Assembly (NCBI GenBank): GCA_035628645.1
Contig: DASPJL010000110.1
Span: 1-20,388, forward strand
Source: DASPJL01 sp035628645
GTDB lineage: Bacteria > Bacteroidota > Bacteroidia > Cytophagales > Cyclobacteriaceae
Direction of reading: 5' to 3'
Length of the DNA: 20,388 bases
Position numbers and translations under genes: made by a program. The notes beneath the pieces were generated by a model. It had not been told where the DNA came from. It made no database searches and saw nothing but the letters and a program-made list of their open reading frames with translations. How positions within the stretch are numbered: position 1 is the first letter of the stretch; each line of letters opens with the position of its first letter. Positions 8,383-14,324 of the stretch are shown one piece after another.

Positions 8383-11300
8383 ATGAATAAGACCTTATTT
8401 TTTTCACTGCTCTCTATATTTCTTTTAAGAATATGTTCCAGCTATTCTCAAAAACCAACGTTAAGGTTCGCTCATTTAAACACTGGTGACGGTCTTTCCC
8501 AAAGCAGTGTCAATTGTATCTTAAAAGACAACAAAGGTTTTATGTGGTTTGGTACCAATGATGGCCTGAACAAATATGACGGCAATAAGTTTACGGTTTA
8601 CCAAAAGAATTCAAAAGATACCGGCAGTATAAGCAGCAGCCGAATTTTATCTATCCTGGAGGATAAGGAAAAAAATATTTGGATCGGTACAGCCAAGGGC
8701 GGATTAAATTTGTTTGACCGAAAAACCGAAAGCTTTTCAAGCTTCATTTATGATAAGCATAATCCTAATAGCTTGAGCAATAATAATGTTAAGGTATTAT
8801 TTGAAGACAGTAAAGGGAGACTTTGGGTGGGTACGGAAGGAGGAGGATTAAATCTTTTTGACCGGAAGAATAAAAAATTTCTGAGGTATGAGCATGATGA
8901 AAAGGATTCCAATAGCATCAATGATAATAATATTTTTGCTATTTGTGAGGATAGAGAAGGCTTTATATGGGTTGGAACATTAAGAGGAGGGGTAAATAAA
9001 CTTGATCCTGAAACCAGGAAATTCATTCATTATAAAAACGATCCTGAAAATCCCCAAAGCCTTAGTGGTAATTTTGTGAGGGCATTGTTAGAAGATGCGG
9101 AAGGAAATCTTTGGATAGGCACCCAAGGAGGGGGCTTAAATCTTTTAGTCAGAAAAAGCAATACTTTTAAACGCTTTACAAATGACGAGACCGATGAATC
9201 GAGTCTTAGCAATAATATCATCACCGCTCTTTTTCAAGATAGCGATGAGAATCTCTGGATAGGCACGGATGGAGGAGGGGTCAATTTATACAATAAAAAT
9301 TCCGGAAGTTTCTATAGATATCTTCATAATCCCGACAATCAATACAGCATAAGCACCAATGCAGTGTATGCCTTTTATGAGGATGAAATGGGGATACTTT
9401 GGGTTGGAAATATATTTGGAGGAATTAATATCAATTATAAAGACCATTTCAAATTTTTTCACTATAGCAATTATGGAAATTCTAACAGCCTAAATTATAG
9501 TTTGGTTTTATGTTTTTTGGAAGATGAGAATGAAAAAATTTGGATAGGTACTGATGGAGGTGGCCTAAATTTATTTGATAGAAAGAATGATAGTTTTACT
9601 CATTACAAACATGATCCTTTTAATAAAAACTCTATTAGTGGTAATGTAGTCAAATCCATTTTTTTAGATCGTGGAGGATATCTTTGGATAGGAACCTTTG
9701 AACGAGGCCTAAATAAATATGATCGAAAAACAAATCGTTTTAAAAACTACTTCCATGATCCTAATGATCCTAATAGCGTTGCAAACAATAACATCTGGGC
9801 AATTTTTGAAGACAGTAGGAAAAATATGTGGATTGGGACAAATGGTGGAGGCTTGGACCTGTTTGACCGGGAGAAGGAAACCTTTACTCACTTCAAACAT
9901 AATGATAAGGATACCAATAGTATAAGTAACGATGTAGTTACCGCCATTTACGAAGACACGAAAAAGAACTTATGGATTGGAACGCGGGATGGAGGTTTGA
10001 ACTTATTGGACCGAGATAAATTAATTTTTACCCATTATCCTTATAAATCAGAGAATTCTTCAGTTTTCAAGAATGATATTATTATTCGTGCCATTTCCGA
10101 AGACAGCAAGGGGAATCTACTGATAGGTTCAGAGGGGAGTGGTTTGGTTATGTTTAATATTGAAACACGTACTTTTATTTCTTATGGAATAAAGGATGGT
10201 CTTCCCAACGATGTAGTGCATGGAATTATGGAGGATGAGTCTGGGAACATTTGGTTTAGCACCAATAATGGATTATCCAGGTTTGATCCCCTAAAGAAAG
10301 TATTTAGAAATTATGATGTAGGAGATGGCTTGCAAAGCCAGGAATTCATATATTCCTCCTACTATAAAGCAAAGAATGGGGATATGTTTTTTGGAGGAAT
10401 AAACGGGTTTAATGTCTTTAATCCTGAGAATTTGAAAGAGAACCGAAAGATTCCTGAAATTGTAATTACTGATTTTAAAATTTTCAATAAGAATCCGGGA
10501 ATAGGTGGAAATTCTCCTCTTAAAGAACATATTAGTCTTTCAAAAGAAATTGTGCTTACGTACCTGGAGTCTATGATTAGTTTTGAATTTGCCTCTTTAA
10601 ACTATATTTCTTCAAAAAAAAATCTGTATAGCTATAAACTCGTAGGCTTCGATAAAGAATGGAGTGCAATAGGCCCAAAGAATACTGCAACATATACAAA
10701 TCTTGATCCGGGGGAATATCTTTTTAAAGTAAAAGGATCGAATAATGACGGGATTTGGAATAAAAAAGGCACTTCGATAAAAATAATAATTACTCCACCT
10801 TTTTGGCAAACTTGGTGGTTTAAATTGTTGGTGATCGTATTAATGGTAGGGATTGTCTTTCTATTTTTTAAGCTTAGGATAAATAATATCAAGAAACAAA
10901 AGACAGCTCTTGAAAAGCAAGTTAAAGTACGAACAAATGAGCTACAACTAGCAAATGAAGAGCTAACGAAACAAAAAGCGGAAATTCTGGAGCAAAAAAC
11001 AGAAATTCTTGATCAAAAAGATCAACTTCAGGAATATTATAGAGAAATTAAGGATAGTATAAAGGCTGCACAAATTCTTCAAAAGGCTATTCTTCCCTCC
11101 GAACAATTAATAAAAAAACACTTACCTGACTCCTTTATTCTAAATAAGCCAAAGGATATTGTGAGCGGAGATTTTTACTGGTTCCATGTCAAAGACAATA
11201 AAATAATTATGGCTTTGGTCGATTGTACCGGCCATGGAGTAAGTGGCGCTTTTTTATCCATTAATTGCCACCATCTTTTGAATCAGGCGATTATACCGTA

Positions 11301-11802
11301 TCAACACTTGGTAGCTTCTGAAATTTTGGACCGCCTCAATGAAGGAATAATCAATGGTTTAAATCAGTCAGATGATGAGTATGCAATAATGGATGGGATG
11401 GACATTGCGCTTGTTATTCTTGATAAAGAAAATCGCCAATTACAATTTGCGGGAGCAAATAACCCATTGTATGTCATTCGAGAGCGAAAAATTATTCAGG
11501 TAAAGGCAGATAGATTTTCTATTGGTCGTCATTTTGGTAATAATAAGCGGTTTACCAATAATAAGTTCGATCTTCAAGGGGATGATATGGTCTATCTTTT
11601 TTCTGATGGTTATGCAGATCAGATAGGAGGGCTTCAAAAAGATGAAAAATTTATGTATAATAGGTTCCGGGAAGTACTACTGAAAATTGCAATGGAGAAA
11701 ACTGAAAATCAGAAATCCATTCTCAATAAAACTTTTGAAAATTGGAAAGGCAAGGTTGAACAGCTTGATGATATTCTGATTATTGGTTTTAAAAGTACAT
11801 AA
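8383..11802 (+). CDS. Membrane sensor with two 7-bladed propellers, Y_Y_Y domain and SpoIIE/PP2C phosphatase output
   Basis: The 1139-residue product begins with a signal peptide (MNKTLFFSLLSIFLLRICSS, cut near YSQ). Fourteen Reg_prop blades follow to about residue 690, most with (I/L)W(I/V)GT..GGL; the blade tryptophans at 100, 148, 196, 244, 292 and 340 are exactly 48 residues apart. Fourteen blades imply two 7-bladed periplasmic propellers, as in hybrid two-component sensors. A Y_Y_Y domain (about 720-802, ending ITPPFWQTWW) precedes one membrane segment (about 811-833) and a coiled coil (about 840-895) rich in K/Q/E. The cytoplasmic domain is SpoIIE-type PP2C with metal-site acidic residues D930 (SGDF), D947 (DCTGHG), D1007 (MDGMD) and D1075/D1079 (FSDGYAD). 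Thus an outside signal should control Ser/Thr-phosphatase activity, often on an STAS anti-anti-sigma partner; no partner is encoded nearby. No kinase or receiver domain is present. Confidence 0.94.
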   Translation: MNKTLFFSLLSIFLLRICSSYSQKPTLRFAHLNTGDGLSQSSVNCILKDNKGFMWFGTNDGLNKYDGNKFTVYQKNSKDTGSISSSRILSILEDKEKNIWIGTAKGGLNLFDRKTESFSSFIYDKHNPNSLSNNNVKVLFEDSKGRLWVGTEGGGLNLFDRKNKKFLRYEHDEKDSNSINDNNIFAICEDREGFIWVGTLRGGVNKLDPETRKFIHYKNDPENPQSLSGNFVRALLEDAEGNLWIGTQGGGLNLLVRKSNTFKRFTNDETDESSLSNNIITALFQDSDENLWIGTDGGGVNLYNKNSGSFYRYLHNPDNQYSISTNAVYAFYEDEMGILWVGNIFGGININYKDHFKFFHYSNYGNSNSLNYSLVLCFLEDENEKIWIGTDGGGLNLFDRKNDSFTHYKHDPFNKNSISGNVVKSIFLDRGGYLWIGTFERGLNKYDRKTNRFKNYFHDPNDPNSVANNNIWAIFEDSRKNMWIGTNGGGLDLFDREKETFTHFKHNDKDTNSISNDVVTAIYEDTKKNLWIGTRDGGLNLLDRDKLIFTHYPYKSENSSVFKNDIIIRAISEDSKGNLLIGSEGSGLVMFNIETRTFISYGIKDGLPNDVVHGIMEDESGNIWFSTNNGLSRFDPLKKVFRNYDVGDGLQSQEFIYSSYYKAKNGDMFFGGINGFNVFNPENLKENRKIPEIVITDFKIFNKNPGIGGNSPLKEHISLSKEIVLTYLESMISFEFASLNYISSKKNLYSYKLVGFDKEWSAIGPKNTATYTNLDPGEYLFKVKGSNNDGIWNKKGTSIKIIITPPFWQTWWFKLLVIVLMVGIVFLFFKLRINNIKKQKTALEKQVKVRTNELQLANEELTKQKAEILEQKTEILDQKDQLQEYYREIKDSIKAAQILQKAILPSEQLIKKHLPDSFILNKPKDIVSGDFYWFHVKDNKIIMALVDCTGHGVSGAFLSINCHHLLNQAIIPYQHLVASEILDRLNEGIINGLNQSDDEYAIMDGMDIALVILDKENRQLQFAGANNPLYVIRERKIIQVKADRFSIGRHFGNNKRFTNNKFDLQGDDMVYLFSDGYADQIGGLQKDEKFMYNRFREVLLKIAMEKTENQKSILNKTFENWKGKVEQLDDILIIGFKST

Positions 11803-11890
11803 TATTAATGTCTAACATTTTTTAGTAGATAAATTTTAAAGTGAAGTCATTTAAATTTACCTTGACAACTATCCAAGTCTTTTGTAACTG

Positions 11891-12781
11891 ATGTCTAACT
11901 TTAAAAATTATCCTTTTATGAAAGTATTAATAATTTTTTTATTCTCCGTGTCTTTTGCTATTGCTCAGGATTTACCTACCCGATGGGATGAACTTGTGGC
12001 AAGTGATTGGCAGGCGGCTCTCGATAAATCAAAGCGAACTTGTATCCTTCCTTTTGGAATCCTTGAAAAGCATGGACTGCATTCTCCATTGGGAACAGAT
12101 TTAATCCATGTGAGAGAATGGGCCGCAAAAGCTACTGAAAAAGAATATGCCGTGGTATTTCCAGACTATTTCTATGGGCAGATAAATGAAGCGAAACAGC
12201 AACCAGGTACTTTTGCACTTCCAGCCAAAGTAGTTTGGGATCTTTTAGAAGCTACTTGTGATGAAATGGCAAGAAATGGTTTCGAGAAAATTCTTATCCT
12301 GAACGGACATGGTGGAAACCCTGAATTAATCAGGTATTTTATTCAAACCAGATTGGAAAATAAAAAAGACTACGCTGTTTTCTTTTATAATCCTCAACAA
12401 GACAAAGCATTTACAGAAAAGGTCAACAAAATGCGAAAAACGGATCCGGCGGGTGATCAACATGGAGGGGAGACTGAAACTTCCATTTTATACTTCTTAC
12501 GACCCGAATTGATGAAACTGGATAGAGCTACTAACGAGTCAGGAGAAAATCAAAAAAGATGGGCTATTCCTAACGTATATACGGGGATCTGGTGGTTTGC
12601 TGCCTATCCAAATCACTATGCCGGAGAGGGTGCGAAGGCAACAAAAGAGTTGGGAAAATTGCTTTTTGACCATGAAGTTGACACTTTTGCCAAAGCGATA
12701 AAAGCAGTTAAAGAAGACACAAAAACACTTGAATTGCAAAAGGAATATTATAATAATTTCTATGAAGGAAAAGGGAAGTAA
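11891..12781 (+). CDS. Exported creatininase-family amidohydrolase
   Basis: The creatininase fold is marked by its metal-site pattern: GILEKHGLHSPLGTD (56-70; E59, H61, D70), NGHGGN (138-143; H140) and HGGETETS (191-198; E194). The family holds two metal ions and hydrolyses cyclic or linear amides (creatinine, formamides, mycofactocin precursor in MftE); the substrate here is unknown. Unlike typical cytoplasmic members, the N-terminus has an export signal, KVLIIFLFSVSFAIAQ. The likely true start is the internal ATG at 11918 (Met10), which places MKV directly before the hydrophobic core; ATG 11891 adds nine residues. It lies 88 bp behind the sensor-phosphatase gene on the same strand and could be cotranscribed. 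Its stop lies inside a bidirectional terminator. Confidence 0.9.
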   Translation: MSNFKNYPFMKVLIIFLFSVSFAIAQDLPTRWDELVASDWQAALDKSKRTCILPFGILEKHGLHSPLGTDLIHVREWAAKATEKEYAVVFPDYFYGQINEAKQQPGTFALPAKVVWDLLEATCDEMARNGFEKILILNGHGGNPELIRYFIQTRLENKKDYAVFFYNPQQDKAFTEKVNKMRKTDPAGDQHGGETETSILYFLRPELMKLDRATNESGENQKRWAIPNVYTGIWWFAAYPNHYAGEGAKATKELGKLLFDHEVDTFAKAIKAVKEDTKTLELQKEYYNNFYEGKGK

Positions 12782-12795
12782 TCCCTTTTCTTTTT
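12765..12795. terminator. Bidirectional intrinsic terminator
   Basis: GAAAAGGGA (12768-12776) and TCCCTTTTC (12782-12790) form a perfect 9-bp stem with a five-base loop that contains the creatininase stop codon, followed by TTTTT on the plus strand (12791-12795). On the minus strand it follows the stop of the 23-residue-repeat gene (12794-12796), and the upstream purines give U/C-rich RNA there. Its position between convergent genes fits use in both directions. Confidence 0.8.
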
Positions 12796-13462
12796 ACCTT
12801 GATTGGATGGGTGAATAATTAATTAAAATGTTCACCCTGTCCATTTGACCATCCACCTTTCGAAGTTTTCCTTCTTTTCCTTCGCCATCTACCCGCGTGA
12901 AGTATTGAAATTGAACCTTTCCAAAAGAAGAGATTTTGCCGTTTCTTTCACCTCCCGAATAATAGTCAATTTCAGCACTTCCTATTTTTGAGACTTTTCC
13001 TGCCCTGCTGTTTCCGTCATAAGGCCTAAAATAATCGAGGTTTATTCCGCCTACTTTGGATACTTTTCCTGAAACTTCCGGAGTAGTTAAATCTCTAAAA
13101 TACTGAATGGTTACATTGCCTACCCTAGAAAGTTTTCCGTTTATTTCATCTCCTTTAAATGAGCGATAGTACTCAAGCTCCACATTGCCGATTTTTGAAA
13201 GTTTTCCATGAAATTCATCACTATCGAAGGAAGTAAAATAATCCATTTCCAGGTTTTGTGTGGAAGAAACATAAAGACTTCCGGTTGGACTTACATTCAC
13301 AAAAATTCCATTTTCCAGTTCAATAGCAATTTCATCAACTATTCCTGTTTCAGAGACTTTGAATAGAATTGATTTTTGAGCGGTGGAATTGAAGTTTATT
13401 AAAAAGAAGAAAAATACTGGGAAAGAAAGGTAAGTTTTTGATTTGTTAAGGGTTGGTTGCAT
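12794..13462 (-). CDS. Exported protein of tandem 23-residue GK(L/V)SK(I/V)G repeats
   Basis: I do not recognise a named family. The 222-residue protein starts MQPTLNKSKTYLSFPVFFFF and has a hydrophobic core ending ...STAQ, so it should be exported. From residue 86 the units GKLSKIGNVELEYYR, GKLSRVGNVTIQYFR, GKVSKVGGINLDYFR, GKVSKIGSAEIDYY, GKISSFGKVQFQYFT and GKLRKVDG begin at 86, 109, 132, 155, 175 and 198: a 23-residue period with one 20-residue unit. Each unit predicts two short strands (GKxSxxG, then alternating residues ending YY/YF), so a beta-solenoid, beta-roll or meander-type fold is plausible. It is not cysteine rich and shows no catalytic motif or T9SS tail. Its upstream leader contains the hairpin at 13488-13520. 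Confidence 0.82.
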   Translation of the reverse strand: MQPTLNKSKTYLSFPVFFFFLINFNSTAQKSILFKVSETGIVDEIAIELENGIFVNVSPTGSLYVSSTQNLEMDYFTSFDSDEFHGKLSKIGNVELEYYRSFKGDEINGKLSRVGNVTIQYFRDLTTPEVSGKVSKVGGINLDYFRPYDGNSRAGKVSKIGSAEIDYYSGGERNGKISSFGKVQFQYFTRVDGEGKEGKLRKVDGQMDRVNILINYSPIQSR

Positions 13463-13487
13463 AGGATAAGGTGTTTTATTTAAAGAT

Positions 13488-13520
13488 AGACCTAACAGGC
13501 CTTAAAGGCCCGTTAGGTCT
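13488..13520. repeat. 33-nt imperfect palindrome in the leader of the 23-residue-repeat gene
   Basis: AGACCTAAC pairs perfectly with GTTAGGTCT over 9 bp. After one A/C mismatch, GGCC pairs with GGCC around a TTAAA loop. It lies 26 bp upstream of the minus-strand start at 13462. I recall similar ACCTAACAGG/CCTGTTAGGT palindromes scattered in Bacteroidota intergenic DNA, but could not check. It could be a dispersed repeat, an upstream terminator or a leader structure. Confidence 0.65.
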
Positions 13521-13569
13521 TATGACAAAATAATTAAGTTAATAGAATATTTTATCAGTTCTAATAATT

Positions 13570-13857
13570 CTAAAAGTCCATATTCATAAGTTTGTTATCT
13601 ATCCGTTGCTTATGGTATTTTTCAAATTCTTCCCTGCCATTAAATATTTCAAATACATTTTCTCTTTTTATTTTGGAAGGATTGTTTGATATAAAGGATT
13701 GATAAGACGAAAACTTCCAATCTTCCATTTTACTTGTAAATCCATGATGAACAGGATTGGCATGAATATAATGAACAACTTTACAAAAATACTGTTTATT
13801 AGTTGTAACTGTAAAGAATTGTTGTCTGATAATAGACCATAGGTAGGGATTGTTGCA
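13570..13857 (-). pseudogene. C-terminal remnant of a REP-associated (IS200-like, RAYT) transposase
   Basis: The minus-strand frame between an in-frame TAA at 13858-13860 and the stop at 13570-13572 has 95 codons and no convincing start. It contains TTNKQYFCKVVHYIHANPVH, then HGFTSKMEDWKFSSYQSFIS, and ends FNGREEFEKYHKQ. YIHxNPVHHGF followed by DWKxSSYxS is the hallmark C-terminal block of Bacteroidota RAYT/TnpA-REP transposases, with the usual EVFEWF.../F..YHK tail. The HUH motif and the catalytic tyrosine region, which lie upstream in this family, are absent; only about half of a normal protein is left. The sequence just upstream (IRQQFFTV) coincides with repeat C, so the fragment may have been joined to that repeat. 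Confidence 0.82.
13804..13833. repeat. Dispersed repeat C, copy 1
   Basis: This 30-bp segment (plus strand TGTAACTGTAAAG... ending TTGTTGTCTGATAAT) matches 19706-19735 at 26 of 30 positions with no gap. It overlaps the upstream end of the RAYT remnant, and the shared part reads IRQQF-TVT in the RAYT frame of both copies. Confidence 0.65.
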
Positions 13858-13872
13858 TTAGCAAGTGTTTGT

Positions 13873-13917
13873 GATAAGACAACAGCGAAGATGGAAAACC
13901 GGCATCGGGTAAAATGA
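13873..13917. repeat. Dispersed repeat D, copy 1
   Basis: It shares, in order, GATAA, ACAAC, TGGAAAA and GGGTAAAATGA with 17006-17054, with small gaps between the blocks. The 11-bp final block is identical. The similarity is partial but colinear. Confidence 0.45.
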
Positions 13918-14049
13918 AGAAGTAAATGAGGGGCAGATGGGAGATAAGGCATGAATAATGTATGTAAGATACTCCTGCTCTTTCCTCCCCTTATTGGTAT
14001 TTCCCGTGTCGATGTCTAAACCACTGGTATAAATGATTTTCAATATGCT

Positions 14050-14116
14050 ATGATTTTACCAGATACTAATCCTATCCCGTACATCTGCTTCATCTGCGGT
14101 TCAGACTATTTTCTCC
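14050..14116. repeat. Dispersed repeat E, copy 1
   Basis: It shares with 19772-19836 an identical 12-bp start (ATGATTTTACCA), an identical 22-bp core (14083-14104, containing CATCTGCTTCATCTGCGG without its first base difference) and an identical end (ATTTTCTCC), in the same order and orientation. Between them a less conserved ATCCTA..CC stretch differs by a short indel. Read on the minus strand it begins ...CTGAACCGCAGATGAAGC, resembling AACCGCAGATnnnGCAGAT intergenic repeats that I recall from Bacteroidota genomes. Confidence 0.8.
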
Positions 14117-14324
14117 CATCATAAATTATATCTATTATAAGAGCAATCAGGAAAAGATTCGAGGTCATATAATTAACAGAGGCTCTCCTTCTCTGACAAT
14201 TTCTATTTTTGTACTAAATACCTTATTGATCATTCGCAGCAAACCTATTCATTTTATTAACATAAAAATATTACACCTCCTTGCTTAAGGTATTCTTTTC
14301 GTTTTACATTTATACTTTTGTTAA

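Larger units (their letters stand above)
13463..14324. other. 862-bp intergenic region rich in repeats and gene remnants
   Basis: No intact gene is seen. In order it holds a 33-nt palindrome (13488-13520), a RAYT transposase fragment on the minus strand (13570-13857), repeat C (13804-13833) overlapping the upstream end of that fragment, repeat D (13873-13917), about 130 bp of unassigned sequence, repeat E (14050-14116), and about 200 bp of AT-rich DNA that should contain the promoter of the lipoprotein gene. Confidence 0.6.

Noticed and set aside
8383..10450. Repeated DNA suggesting a CRISPR array or satellite
   Set aside because: The 144-bp repeats are in frame and encode propeller blades; there are no short repeats with unique spacers.
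11808..11899. Direct repeat ATGTCTAAC before and at the first creatininase ATG
   Set aside because: A 9-bp repeat in AT-rich DNA is compatible with chance, and no inserted element lies between the copies.
13668..13952. 94-codon minus-strand frame in the RAYT region starting MPYLPSAPHLLLHF
   Set aside because: The conserved transposase motifs are in a different frame (13570-13857); this one is a shadow of it plus unrelated upstream DNA.
14313..14320. TACTTTTG, an exact match to the Bacteroidota -7 consensus TAnnTTTG, just before the lipoprotein start
   Set aside because: It ends 4 bp before the ATG, so transcription would begin at or after the start codon, and no TTG lies about 20 bp upstream. 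With a six-base-defined motif, one or two chance hits are expected over this much intergenic DNA.
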